A stretch of DNA of 64,000 nt from Altererythrobacter sp. Root672 (GCF_001427865.1 NZ_LMHH01000001.1:1922001-1986000), one strand, 5' to 3'; positions 7,939 through 16,083 are shown, numbered from the stretch's first letter. Numbers and translations are program-made. Notes: a model not told the origin generated them from the sequence alone.

Positions 7939-9824
7939 ACGCGGCTGACACCTTTTCCCCGCTCATGCGGGACGTCGCGACAGCGCTATTTGGCAAGCCC
8001 GACACGACGCTCAGCAACGGTTCGGTCCTGCGATGGGGCAGCCGTGGGAGCTTCAAGGTCGATCTCGAAGGAGGCGTCTGGCACGACAAGGAAAAGAACG
8101 AGGGCGGCGGCGTCATTGATTTAATCAAGCGGGAGCGCCGCTGCGAAAAGCCCGGCGCGATCGAATGGCTTGTCGAACAAGGATTCATAGATCCGCCCGC
8201 GGCTCGCGAGAGGACCTTCTACGACTACACCGACGAGCGCGGGACTATCCTGTTCCGGGTAGAACGATGCGGGTCAGGCGCCAACCAGCGCTTCCTGCAG
8301 CATGGGCCGGACGGGCAAGGTGGTTTCGCCTGTCGCAGCGGTTGCATGAACGGTGTGCGCCGCATCTTGTACCGCTTGGACAAGCTCGCCGTTGCCCCGC
8401 CGAAGACGCTCGTATTCTTCACGGAAGGCGAAAAGGACTGCGACAGGCTCCTATCGCTTGGCCTGGTCGCCACAACCAATCCGGGCGGTGCTGCCAAGTT
8501 CAACGGTCTCGATGCTTGTATCTCGCAGCACCTCTCCGGCCGGCGTGTCATAGTCCTGCAGGACAACGACGAAGCCGGTGCGAACCATGTCGCCGGGGGC
8601 ATTCAGGCGATCCGTCCTCACGCCAGGGCTGTGGCCGGCCTCAAGCTTCAAGGGCTCTCGCCCAAGGGCGACGTATCAGATTGGCTGAACGCGGGTGGCA
8701 GCGTTGTCGAGCTCGTGAGGCTGGCGGAGGCTGCACTGTCCGAGCCTCAACCGGATGAACCAAAGCCCGCGTTCATGCGCGGAATCAGCGCATCCGACCT
8801 CATGGCCAAGCACTTCGAGCCCGTGAACTTCGTGGTTCCCGGCCTACTCGCGGAAGGGGCCACCCTGTTCGCCGGCAAGCCCAAGATCGGCAAGAGCTGG
8901 ATGGCGTATGACTTCGCCCTGGCCATAGCCAGTGGCCGGCCTGTGTTTGGATCCATTCCCGTTACCCAAGGTGACGTGCTCTATCTGGCCCTGGAGGACA
9001 GCGAGCGCCGACTGAAAAGCCGCCTGCTCAAGAAGGGTATTCGCCAAGCGCCCGACCGCCTGACCCTCGCGACCGAATGGCCAGGGCTGGACGAAGGCTG
9101 CATCGCGGAACTCGAGGCCTGGGCCGACGCGGTTAAGCGCCCCAGCCTGGTTATCGTCGACGTCCTGAAGATGGTGCGCGGCGTCACGCGTGGGACCGAG
9201 AGCCTCTACGATGCCGACTATCGGGCCCTGACCGGTCTCGCGACCTTCGCCCGCAACCGCGGCATTGCGGTGATGATCGTGCACCACGTCCGCAAGATGG
9301 AGGCCGACGATCCGCTCGAAAGCATCAGCGGCACAAACGGACTGACCGGTGCGGCGGATTGCGTGATGGTCCTGAAAAGGGAGTCCGGTACCGGACACTG
9401 CACGCTCTATGTCCGGGGTCGCGACGTTGAGGAGTCCGAGAAAGCTGTCCGGTTCAAACCGGACAATGGGACATGGGAACTGCTTGGCGACGCGAATGAA
9501 GTCGGCCGCACGAACGAGCGGCAGCTTATCCTCGATGCACTACGCAAACACGACAAACCATTGTCTGTGCGTGATATTTCCGACCTGGTTGGCAAGAATT
9601 ACGACGCCATTCGCAAGACGCTCGTGCGCATGTGGGACGCCGGCGAAGTCCTCAAAGAGGGGCGTGGCCTATATGCCTGTCCTATGTGTCCGGATGTCCG
9701 AAACACATCAGAACCGGACAACCGGACAGACCGGACAGGGGGTATGAGTCAGGAAGAAGATGACGGCTGGATCGGTGAGAGCCCTGCCGAGACAGCAGCA
9801 CGCACCGGGAGGTCAGGAAGATGA
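7935..9824 (+). CDS. Toprim primase-like / RecA-like helicase replication protein
   Basis: A 629-aa protein starts at the ATG at 7935, overlapping the upstream stop. A Toprim domain lies around residues 155-240, with the conserved Glu in TEGEKDCDRL and the acidic pair in VIVLQDNDEAG. A RecA-like helicase domain (AAA_25/RepA type) begins near residue 310, with Walker A GKPKIGKS and a Walker B-like PSLVIVDVLKM near 405. The C-terminal ~120 residues include a winged-helix-like segment (LSVRDISDLVGKNYDAIRK). Such fusions initiate replication of satellites and phages. ACCGGACA repeats inside its 3' end could be its own binding sites. The N-terminal zinc-finger of full primases is not apparent. Confidence 0.85.
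   Translation: MNAADTFSPLMRDVATALFGKPDTTLSNGSVLRWGSRGSFKVDLEGGVWHDKEKNEGGGVIDLIKRERRCEKPGAIEWLVEQGFIDPPAARERTFYDYTDERGTILFRVERCGSGANQRFLQHGPDGQGGFACRSGCMNGVRRILYRLDKLAVAPPKTLVFFTEGEKDCDRLLSLGLVATTNPGGAAKFNGLDACISQHLSGRRVIVLQDNDEAGANHVAGGIQAIRPHARAVAGLKLQGLSPKGDVSDWLNAGGSVVELVRLAEAALSEPQPDEPKPAFMRGISASDLMAKHFEPVNFVVPGLLAEGATLFAGKPKIGKSWMAYDFALAIASGRPVFGSIPVTQGDVLYLALEDSERRLKSRLLKKGIRQAPDRLTLATEWPGLDEGCIAELEAWADAVKRPSLVIVDVLKMVRGVTRGTESLYDADYRALTGLATFARNRGIAVMIVHHVRKMEADDPLESISGTNGLTGAADCVMVLKRESGTGHCTLYVRGRDVEESEKAVRFKPDNGTWELLGDANEVGRTNERQLILDALRKHDKPLSVRDISDLVGKNYDAIRKTLVRMWDAGEVLKEGRGLYACPMCPDVRNTSEPDNRTDRTGGMSQEEDDGWIGESPAETAARTGRSGR
9382..9737. repeat. ACCGGACA iteron-like repeats
   Basis: The octamer ACCGGACA occurs at 9390-9397, 9458-9465, 9713-9720, 9721-9728 and 9730-9737. 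Inverse copies lie at 9446-9453 (perfect) and 9382-9389 (one mismatch), forming a near-palindrome at 9382-9397 and a perfect inverted repeat with a TCAA loop at 9446-9465. The last three copies are tandem with 8-9 bp periodicity. All lie in the 3' part of the replication gene, where satellites often keep an origin. Confidence 0.5.
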
Positions 9825-10212
9825 CGCGGGGGGAGTGGGCAAAGCCTGGCGTGCGCCTCACGGACACCGCCGCCGTCCGCAAAAACTTACGCAACTCCGA
9901 TTTCCCTCAGGAGCATTGCGGGGGGAGTGACCTATCCTCGGACGGGAGCCTCAGGACACCGACGCCCGCCCGCACAAACTATAAATTCCCTCTTTTTAGG
10001 TTTTTGCAGATTGGGCGCCTCGGGGATTTCTATCTGCAAATGCGAAAATTTCAGATCGGCGTCGGTGTCCTGATGTTCGCTCGGCGGGTTTGCACCGCCC
10101 CCCGGGGGGTAGTCGCAATCTTCCATCCGCATCCTCGGACACCGATGGGCCCTGCAAAAAGAACGCTAATACAGTTTTTTCGCGCGCGCCCGCGCGCGAG
10201 GCAGCGCGCTGA
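9825..10212. other. Non-coding, AT-rich candidate origin region
   Basis: I see no convincing gene in these 388 bp; the open frame across it has implausible composition. It contains a perfect 16-bp inverted repeat (TCAGGACACCGACGCC at 9951-9966 and its complement at 10058-10073) enclosing the most AT-rich stretch nearby, a related GGACACCGA copy near 10137 and an alternating CG tract near 10180-10205. Next to the replication gene and its iterons, this could be the unwinding part of a replication origin. Confidence 0.4.
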
Positions 10213-10482
10213 GTGATGACCGCCGCTGCCTGCCTTTGTCCGAACTGCGGAACCGCGCTGGCAGTCACGCTGGCGGCGGTTCCTATCGCGCCTCTGGAAC
10301 CGCCAACGCTAACAAGCGACGCGATCGAACCTTGCCTGATCGCCGACCGGCTGGGGTTGTCCGAAGGCTACGTGCGCAAGCTCGTCAAACGTGGGTTGGC
10401 CCAGGGGCTGGCCGGATTCGAGAAGCGCGGCGGACGACTTTACGCCACGACCGAAGCAGTGAAGCAGCTATGGGGCGGATAG
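10213..10482 (+). CDS. Small HTH protein with zinc-knuckle N-terminus
   Basis: An 89-aa protein. LCPNCGTAL at the N terminus is half of a zinc-ribbon-like site. Residues 40-85 (LIADRLGLSEGYVRKLVKRG, then GGRLYATTEAVKQLW) form a plausible helix-turn-helix with wing. It precedes the capsid gene and may regulate the capsid block or act with the replication protein. No specific family is recognised. Confidence 0.6.
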   Translation: MMTAAACLCPNCGTALAVTLAAVPIAPLEPPTLTSDAIEPCLIADRLGLSEGYVRKLVKRGLAQGLAGFEKRGGRLYATTEAVKQLWGG

Positions 10483-10559
10483 GAGCGTTTGGAGCGTTTG
10501 AGCCCGTTTTGCAGGCGCGTTTCGTGGCGACAATGGGAGGCCAGTTCAAGGAGACTGGC

Positions 10560-11600
10560 ATGACCCGGCAAGTATATTCCCGCGATACTCGTTTCGACGC
10601 CGTCAAGACGGCCGTGGCTTTCGCCGCGACTGGCGGCGGCACCCCACAAGTTCGCAATTGGGCGGTTGGCCGCTGGGGTGAAGCCGGCGCGCCTCTGACG
10701 ATCGAGAAAGCCGAAGTTCCGGCCCTCAGTGTTGGCGATATCGATTCATCCTCGACTGATGGCCTGGTCGATCGGGCGCTGTTTACCGCCGTTCGGGAAC
10801 GCGCGGTGCTCCTCCGGTTGAAGGGTCTCCGCCGCACTGGCTTTCGCATTCGCTCAACCACGATTTCCAACTCGACGGCAGCATGGGTCCGTGAAGGCGG
10901 GGCTATCCCCCTGCTTCGCGCGACAGTCGATAACGTCGGTCTGGATCCGGCCAAAATCGCGGCCTTGTCTGTCTGGACGAAGACTGCGCTGGAATCCTCG
11001 CCGGGCATCGAAGAACTGGTCTTCAACGATCTGGCCCGCGCGTTCGCCGATGCGCTCGACCTGGCGCTGCTTGACCCGTTGAATGACGGTTCGGGTGTCG
11101 CACCGGCCTCTCTTACCAACGGTGCCCCTTTCATTGCCGCCACCAGCGACTTCGGCGTGGACCTGGCGGAACTGCTAGACGCATTCGACGGGAGCCTCGC
11201 CGACGCATATTTCGCCACCACACCAGCGATAGCGGTCGCGCTGTCCTCGCTACCCGCTGGCCGTGATCTGGGGGCCCGCGGCGGCGATCTGGCCGGCATC
11301 CCGGTCCTGACCTCGAAAGCGGCGCCCGCAGGTCAACTGAGCCTGATCGATCCCACCGGAATCATGGTCGCATATGACGGCGACCTTGAGCTCGGCACTT
11401 CCACCGAAGGCACGGTCGAAATGCTCGACAGCAGCCTTACCGGCGACAGCATTGCTGTGGTTCCGGGAACGGCCGCCTCCACTATCCCGCTTTGGCAAAC
11501 TAACTCCGCCTCGATCCGCGCCATCGGACGATTTGCGTGGGCGACCGCCAAACCAGGCTCAGTTGCCAGCATCGCCGGCCTCTACCCGACCGTATCCTAG
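10560..11600 (+). CDS. HK97-type phage major capsid protein
   Basis: A 346-aa protein starts at the ATG at 10560, preceded by AAGGAG with 6-bp spacing. The long open frame begins at 10236, but the upstream part overlaps the HTH gene and is not capsid-like. The pattern fits HK97-fold major capsid proteins: an N-arm, RIRSTTISNSTAAWVREGG, a spine helix (SSPGIEELVFNDLARAFADA), the GIPVLTSKAAP turn and a C-terminal run of short strands ending SIRAIGRFAW. There is no protease, portal or scaffold gene beside it. In a satellite a lone capsid gene could form small capsids or remodel a helper's capsids. The family match is by eye. Confidence 0.75.
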   Translation: MTRQVYSRDTRFDAVKTAVAFAATGGGTPQVRNWAVGRWGEAGAPLTIEKAEVPALSVGDIDSSSTDGLVDRALFTAVRERAVLLRLKGLRRTGFRIRSTTISNSTAAWVREGGAIPLLRATVDNVGLDPAKIAALSVWTKTALESSPGIEELVFNDLARAFADALDLALLDPLNDGSGVAPASLTNGAPFIAATSDFGVDLAELLDAFDGSLADAYFATTPAIAVALSSLPAGRDLGARGGDLAGIPVLTSKAAPAGQLSLIDPTGIMVAYDGDLELGTSTEGTVEMLDSSLTGDSIAVVPGTAASTIPLWQTNSASIRAIGRFAWATAKPGSVASIAGLYPTVS

Positions 11601-11611
11601 GAGCCCGACTG

Positions 11612-11959
11612 ATGACTCCTGAGCATCCATTTGTGACGCACATGCGGGGTACGCTCGGCGGCGAGTCCATGAAGCGTCCTATCTCCAAGACCGCATTTTA
11701 CGACTTCGTTGGGATGACCTTCGATCAACTCTGCGACGAGATTAGGGCGCTACGAGTGCGCTTGGAGACGCTTGAATCGGCCGACACCTACAAGGGCATT
11801 TGGCAACGCGCTCTGCCCTACCGCAAGGGGGCGCAAGTGTCGCACCAGGGCGCCCTTTGGGTCTGCCTCAGTGACAGCAACCCGGGCCTACAGCCCTCGC
11901 AAAACCCGACGCATTGGCAACTGGCGGCAAAGCCCCGGACTAAAGGAAAGCTACCATGA
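11612..11959 (+). CDS. Small protein with coiled-coil and CBM5/12-like C-terminus
   Basis: A 115-aa protein follows the capsid gene by 11 bp, with an AGGAG ribosome site. The middle (FDQLCDEIRALRVRLETLES) is a short coiled coil. The C-terminal half (YKGIWQRALPYRKGAQVSHQ, GALWVCLSDSN, HWQLAAKP) has the aromatic spacing of carbohydrate-binding modules of the CBM5/12 type seen in phage structural proteins. It could be a capsid decoration or host-attachment protein. This is inferred from motif spacing only. Confidence 0.65.
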   Translation: MTPEHPFVTHMRGTLGGESMKRPISKTAFYDFVGMTFDQLCDEIRALRVRLETLESADTYKGIWQRALPYRKGAQVSHQGALWVCLSDSNPGLQPSQNPTHWQLAAKPRTKGKLP

Positions 11960-12153
11960 ACGGAATCCCAATGCTCTTCGGCATGGACGAAGCAATCCGG
12001 CTTCATGGCATCGCACAGACAGCCGCAATCCAAACCGGCGCTAAGGGGCACGAATTGGACCAGGTCATTGCGTTGATCTTCGACGTGTTGGTCGCGCAAG
12101 CGAACCGCGATGAGAACCGCCCTTCGCTGAAGTTGATCGAGGGCACGAATTGA
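11956..12153 (+). CDS. Small hypothetical helical protein
   Basis: A 65-aa, predominantly helical protein (MDEAIRLHGIAQTAAIQTG, LDQVIALIFDVLVAQANRDE). The AAAGGAA ribosome site and the ATGA overlap with the preceding gene support translation. No family is recognised. The context suggests a structural or assembly factor of the capsid block. Confidence 0.6.
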   Translation: MNGIPMLFGMDEAIRLHGIAQTAAIQTGAKGHELDQVIALIFDVLVAQANRDENRPSLKLIEGTN

Positions 12154-12239
12154 TCGGGGTTCGTCCATCGCCCCACCCCCCGAGGGACGTTCGCCGCAGG
12201 AATTGGCACTGCGGGCCTCCCTCAACTTGGAGACTTTGA

Positions 12240-12443
12240 ATGTCAAAGACGCTCAAGACCATCGGCCTCGTGCTCGGCGCCGCCGCGCTGCTCATCGCGC
12301 TTCCAGGTGTGGGGGCAGCGCTGGGCTTAGCCACCTATGCCGGGACGGCCGGGCTCTCCGTTGCGACGGTGACGACAATCCTGACAGTCGCATCGGCGAT
12401 GCCAGGCTCGGCCTTTGCCGCTCTAAGGAGATCTGACGAATGA
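12240..12443 (+). CDS. Small hydrophobic membrane protein
   Basis: A 67-aa protein with two predicted membrane-spanning segments (about residues 6-27 and 31-54), rich in Gly and Ala, with a charged C terminus (ALRRSDE). A GGAG site precedes the ATG by 7 bp. It overlaps the next gene by 4 bp. Its size and topology would fit a holin-like or capsid-associated membrane protein, but no family is recognised. Confidence 0.6.
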   Translation: MSKTLKTIGLVLGAAALLIALPGVGAALGLATYAGTAGLSVATVTTILTVASAMPGSAFAALRRSDE

Positions 12444-13048
12444 CGCTGCAGAATGGTTTGGTGTGTGGTGATAAGGCCTATCTCTGGTGCGATACGGCAT
12501 ACTTCGACTACTCCACTGGCGAGTTGTTGGGGTTCGCATCCAAGGCGCTGCAGGGTCTCAACTGGCCTTTCGCCGGAGTGCTTTCGAGCATTGGCGGGGA
12601 TCAGCACGAAATCGCGCGGGACATTGGAGAAGCTTACCCTCAGGACGTGCCTAGTCTGTTGTCTGCCGCAAGCGAGGCGCTGCGCCGTTACGCCGCGAAG
12701 GGTTTCATGGCACGCGTTCTACTAGCCACATGGGAGGACCGTCCGAAGCTCTGGCTTGTAGCCACCGATGCCTGCACCCGCGAAGGGCCATTCATGCCCT
12801 GCGAGGCTGTGCATTACCTCAGCGCTGGCAACGATCTCCCGGAGTATAAGCGCGCGGTCCGCAAAGGACTAACTCCCAAGCGCATGGCGCGAGTGATCCA
12901 CGCGCAGCTAAAGCACCCGGTCGAAGCTGCAGGTCCGCCGGGGGCGGCCGGCTATCGAATTCAGTATGGCGGCAACGTCGTCGAAATCGAAATTTCTCGC
13001 CACGGTGTCGATAGCCGGGTGCTGCGAGCAGTCCATGGCAAGGCGTAA
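12440..13048 (+). CDS. Hypothetical protein, capsid block
   Basis: A 202-aa soluble protein with a good AAGGAG ribosome site and a start overlapping the preceding stop. The N-terminal half (LVCGDKAYLWCDTAYFDYST) suggests a beta-rich fold resembling Ntn-hydrolase-like or phage hypothetical proteins. The C-terminal ~60 residues are basic. I do not recognise a family. It is the last large gene of the capsid transcription unit. Confidence 0.65.
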   Translation: MTLQNGLVCGDKAYLWCDTAYFDYSTGELLGFASKALQGLNWPFAGVLSSIGGDQHEIARDIGEAYPQDVPSLLSAASEALRRYAAKGFMARVLLATWEDRPKLWLVATDACTREGPFMPCEAVHYLSAGNDLPEYKRAVRKGLTPKRMARVIHAQLKHPVEAAGPPGAAGYRIQYGGNVVEIEISRHGVDSRVLRAVHGKA

Positions 13049-13136
13049 CGGCCGCCGTCGTCCAGTACGAGGTTTCTATCCCACCTGTGGAGAAGTACGC
13101 GACGTATGGGACGTCATACGCGACCAGCTAGGGTAA
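13035..13136 (+). CDS. Possible 33-aa basic protein
   Basis: A short frame begins 14 bp before the end of the preceding gene and encodes MARRNGRRRPVRGFYPTCGE and 13 more residues. The strongly basic N terminus followed by a folded-looking C terminus (VRDVWDVIRDQLG) is unusual for random sequence. There is no clear ribosome site, but translational coupling is possible. Confidence 0.35.
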   Translation: MARRNGRRRPVRGFYPTCGEVRDVWDVIRDQLG

Positions 13137-13208
13137 CCCCTTATTGATTTAGTAATGTACGGTCGCTACATCGACCTCATCATCCTGGTGGGCAAGATCC
13201 TGCCAGAC

Positions 13209-13238
13209 AGGCCGGGGCTTCACCGCTCCGGCCTTTTT
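13209..13238 (+). terminator. Rho-independent terminator before NYN gene
   Basis: AGGCCGG (13209-13215) pairs with CCGGCCT (13228-13234) across a 12-nt loop and is followed by TTTTT. It would end the capsid transcript. It lies only 6 bp before the NYN ATG, and a 30-codon frame (13155-13247) runs through the hairpin into that start, so it could also act as a leader attenuator. Confidence 0.7.
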
Positions 13239-13243
13239 CGTTT

Positions 13244-13867
13244 ATGACGTCGTACATGAAACGTGTCATCGTCTATATCGACGGCTTCAACCTGTATCAC
13301 GCCATCAACGACCTGAGGAAACCACACCTCAAGTGGCTTTGCCTTCGCGCACTGTCGGAATCTCTACTTCGCAAGGACGAAGCGCTTAAGGCAGTGAAGT
13401 ACTTCTCTGCGTACGCGACCTGGATGCCAGACCGATTTGCCCGCCATAGATCTTATACTGACGCCCTCATTTCCCGCGGTGTCATCCTTCACATGGGGCA
13501 GTTCAAGGAAAAACCGCGAAAGTGCCTGTCATGTGGAGCCCGTTGGATGGGGCACGAGGAGAAGGAAACCGACGTACAGATAGCGGTTCATATGGTGGCT
13601 GACGCGCTCAGAGACGAAGTAGATCGGTTGATCGTCATCAGTGCCGACACGGACTTGTCGCCGGCCATTAAAATGATCGCTGTGCACGCTCCGAAGTGTG
13701 AAGTCTTTGTGGCCACTCCTCCGGGGAGGTTTGGGCAATGCAGGTCACTTGGCCCCAAGCTCGAGCTTACGGCTGGAAGGCTAGGCCGGTGCCTGTTGCC
13801 AGAAACGGTGCAAACTGGCCCCAAAAAGTCCGTTACTCGCCCTCTACAGTATGCGCCTCCTAAATAG
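13244..13867 (+). CDS. NYN-domain (LabA/DUF88-like) ribonuclease
   Basis: A 207-aa protein. The N terminus RVIVYIDGFNLYHAI carries the first catalytic Asp and Asn of the NYN domain, HEEKETDVQIAVHMV the middle acidic cluster, and DRLIVISADTDLSPAIKMIA the last Asp pair. A CLSCGARW sequence near residue 90 may bind zinc with partners not evident here. NYN proteins are metal-dependent ribonucleases; in mobile elements they can act as toxins or antiphage factors. It sits directly behind the terminator as a separate unit near the right end, the usual place for satellite cargo. An alternative ATG lies at 13256. Confidence 0.85.
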   Translation: MTSYMKRVIVYIDGFNLYHAINDLRKPHLKWLCLRALSESLLRKDEALKAVKYFSAYATWMPDRFARHRSYTDALISRGVILHMGQFKEKPRKCLSCGARWMGHEEKETDVQIAVHMVADALRDEVDRLIVISADTDLSPAIKMIAVHAPKCEVFVATPPGRFGQCRSLGPKLELTAGRLGRCLLPETVQTGPKKSVTRPLQYAPPK

Positions 13868-13900
13868 AGCGATAGAGTAGGTGCATGGCAGCTCGGAAGC

Positions 13901-14227
13901 CTAGAAAGCTCTGGGAGGTGCTTCGACCACCTTGCATTGGCCGCGATCTGTCTTCTTGAGCAAGCGAACAGTTCGATCAATGGACAAGTCTGTTCGGCTG
14001 ATCTTGTAGTCTAGCATGTTGTTGGCGAAGATCACTTCGTCTGGCGTAAACGCCGCGGTCAGCGTCTCAGTGAAACCAGTGCTCGGCACAAAGACGGTCG
14101 CCTTTCCTGTCGCCTCATCCGCAGTGATCTTGATCGGGACGGCGCCGGGAAAACGGCAGTCAAGATACGTTGGCGCCGCGAAGGCCGGCGACGAAACCAG
14201 GGCGGCGGCAAGCAGGAACCATCGCAT
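13901..14227 (-). CDS. Small secreted hypothetical protein
   Basis: A 108-aa protein with a clear Sec signal peptide (MRWFLLAAALVSSPAFA, cleavage after AFA). The mature part of about 90 residues is beta-rich and contains two cysteines (LDCRF and GQCKV) that could form a disulfide in the periplasm. No family is recognised. It is convergent with the NYN gene and opposite in strand to the phage-like block, which marks it as cargo. Confidence 0.7.
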   Translation of the reverse strand: MRWFLLAAALVSSPAFAAPTYLDCRFPGAVPIKITADEATGKATVFVPSTGFTETLTAAFTPDEVIFANNMLDYKISRTDLSIDRTVRLLKKTDRGQCKVVEAPPRAF

Positions 14228-14362
14228 ATGTGGTCTCCAAAGCGGATCGTTCTGAGCATGAACCAGGCCAATCGATGGGACGACTGGCGAGGCTAGTCTA
14301 CTTTGCCGGCCATATCCCGAGCTGATGGCCGTGAACCGAACTGCAGACCCTTGGCTGCGACG

Positions 14363-14848
14363 TTAAGCAGCCGCTAGGTCGGCCTCGTGAACGACGTAGC
14401 GCTCATCGCCGTCGACCACGCAAATCCTCCAACTAGCGAAGGCAACGAGTCGGTCAAACGGAGGGATTCCCTCGATCTCACCATCGAGAGCGACGAAAGA
14501 CGTTGCGTGGTTTTCCGCAACCGCAAGCATTGGGCGCCCTCCAATGAGGCAAAAGGCACCTATCGGGATGTCCCGTTGCATTGGGCTGATTATCTTGTCC
14601 GGATCAACTGTAACTTCAAATTTGTCGACGGCGAGATATGGCCCCATGTTGATAGCCATCCTGCTGAGAATAAATCCAGATTTTCCCATTTCGCCGAATT
14701 GTACGTAACTTTTATTGTCGCTGGTGCCGCATATCAGCAATGGCGGACGGTCATATTGAGTGTGTCGGATTAGCAGCGTTCCGGGGGGAGCGAGATGGGG
14801 CTGAGTGACACTGAAGCGTCCAATCGGAACCTGCACTTTTGCCCCCAT
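14363..14848 (-). CDS. Hypothetical protein
   Basis: A 161-aa protein is predicted from the ATG at 14848; an ATG at 14869 would add 7 residues. The sequence appears beta-rich with alternating hydrophobic strands and no membrane segment or signal. Codon use looks less GC-biased than the flanking chromosome. It shows no family I know. It lies with the secreted protein on the minus strand of the cargo end. Confidence 0.55.
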   Translation of the reverse strand: MGAKVQVPIGRFSVTQPHLAPPGTLLIRHTQYDRPPLLICGTSDNKSYVQFGEMGKSGFILSRMAINMGPYLAVDKFEVTVDPDKIISPMQRDIPIGAFCLIGGRPMLAVAENHATSFVALDGEIEGIPPFDRLVAFASWRICVVDGDERYVVHEADLAAA

Positions 14849-14935
14849 TGATGATTCGTTCGAAGGCAACGTACACCGGAACGAAATTGGTACAAAGCAC
14901 TTGCGCCGAATCGGAAACGGCGTGTCTTTGGGCGC

Positions 14936-15091
14936 ATGGACCCCAACGAACTAGCCGATGAAATGCAGCGCCAGTACGACCGCTGCAAGCTGTTTCCCGA
15001 GACGAAGGAGGGCGGCTGGATCGCGATGATCGAGCTGCGTAACCTGGCACCCAAGGCGATCGATTTGCTACGGAAGTTGGGAAGGCATTAG
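14936..15091 (+). CDS. 51-aa hypothetical protein
   Basis: A small frame encodes an acidic then basic helical protein: MDPNELADEMQRQYDRCKLF, then a GGW turn, then IELRNLAPKAIDLLRKLGRH. Codon choice is normal for the genome and the amphipathic pattern suggests real coding. No clear ribosome site is seen and no family is recognised. It lies divergently from the minus-strand hypothetical gene. Confidence 0.5.
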   Translation: MDPNELADEMQRQYDRCKLFPETKEGGWIAMIELRNLAPKAIDLLRKLGRH

Positions 15092-15549
15092 GCGCGCCGC
15101 GTAGTCGCTCCAAACAGACGCGACGCGCCCGGCCCGATTGTAGCGAGTCTTGCGTCGCTGGCCTTAACCTGGATCGATCGAGGGGGAGGATTGGTGGACG
15201 CGCCGAACTTTGGGGGCCACGACGCGTCCAGACCGGCAATGCTGCTATCGCTGACCCGTTCCGCATTTCACCTAGGATAGGGCGGCGACCCGCTGGCGAC
15301 GCCCCAGAAGCCGAAGTGGATCGTGGCCTGGGGGAAGTCTGGGGATTAGTATTGAGACGATCTAGCCAACTTCCCAGCCAAATCTTAATCAGTGGGTTGG
15401 AAGCGCCGCGCTCTAGTCATTCCGCGGCGGATACCGGCACGGCGCACCTTTAGATAAGCGCGCCCTGGTTTCCGCTTCCAATCACTGCAGTAGGCCTATT
15501 GCGCCGTTCGTACTGCCGGCGCGCGTGTCCGGTCATCGAGGAAACTCGC
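15092..15549. other. Gene-free stretch in element cargo end
   Basis: I see no supported gene in these 458 bp on either strand; open frames here have unlikely composition. It probably holds the promoter of the tiny membrane-protein gene at 15550. Confidence 0.4.
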
Positions 15550-15639
15550 ATGACCAAGAAGCGAAAACGCGACTATGAGATGTCACCCTGGTGCGCACTC
15601 CTTATCGCGATACTGGCGGCTCTGATCCGCCAGATTTAA
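15550..15639 (+). CDS. 29-aa single-pass membrane peptide
   Basis: A 29-residue frame has a basic N-terminal tail (MTKKRKRDYEMS) and one hydrophobic segment (PWCALLIAILAALI) ending RQI. A GAGGAA ribosome site lies 6 bp before the ATG and a strong terminator follows the stop by 5 bp, so it is a compact self-contained gene. Its form is that of type I toxin peptides or small phage membrane proteins. No antisense RNA could be confirmed. Function is unknown. Confidence 0.55.
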   Translation: MTKKRKRDYEMSPWCALLIAILAALIRQI

Positions 15640-15644
15640 CGAAT

Positions 15645-15676
15645 CCGGCGACGCGCAACCACGCGTCGCCGGGTTT
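15645..15676 (+). terminator. Strong terminator after 29-aa gene
   Basis: CCGGCGACGCG (15645-15655) and CGCGTCGCCGG (15662-15672) form a perfect 11-bp stem with loop CAACCA, followed by GTTTGT. The U-tract is weak, but the stem is very stable and could serve both strands. Confidence 0.65.
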
Positions 15677-15700
15677 GTCATTGAAGAACGACGCCTGGCG

Positions 15701-16066
15701 TCAGTAGTTGGTCGCTTCAAATTCCTTGGCTTGATACCGCGCTTTGCTCTCAGCGGCGCGTCGATGTGCCTTGGAAGAGTATGGGCCAATCGCGAACTCG
15801 CACTCAGCGTTAACCGTGCAGGCGCCCATCGGTTCGTCCCCCGACGTATGAGAAATCTGCCCATCATCAGGGTAAGTGCAATGCCACCACACACGCCGAA
15901 CGATAAAATTCTCGGATCCCAAACGATCTTCGTCGGTGGGGTCCAAGCCTTCGCGCATGACCGATATGTAGTCCCCTTCGCGCGGCAATGCCGGCATCAG
16001 CATCTTTAGGCCGTAGTCCACTTCGCCGCCTCCAGGCGGGACAAACGACAGATGTACTTCGATCAT
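15701..16066 (-). CDS. Hypothetical protein at right end of element
   Basis: A 121-aa protein with no signal or membrane segment. It has a strand-rich first half (MIEVHLSFVPPGGGEVDYGL), a WWHCTYPDD segment, and a charged helical C terminus (SKAHRRAAESKARYQAKEFE). No family is recognised. It begins 18 bp from the right-end arm sites and would be transcribed inward, away from the tRNA. Confidence 0.6.
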   Translation of the reverse strand: MIEVHLSFVPPGGGEVDYGLKMLMPALPREGDYISVMREGLDPTDEDRLGSENFIVRRVWWHCTYPDDGQISHTSGDEPMGACTVNAECEFAIGPYSSKAHRRAAESKARYQAKEFEATNY

Positions 16067-16083
16067 GGATTCCCCTCCAGTTT

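Noticed and set aside
9382-9737. CRISPR-like array from ACCGGACA repeats
   Set aside because: The repeat is only 8 bp, spacing is irregular and most copies lie in a coding region.
9821-10216. 131-codon frame after the replication gene
   Set aside because: Composition is unlike a protein and it spans inverted repeats and an AT-rich stretch; better read as non-coding.
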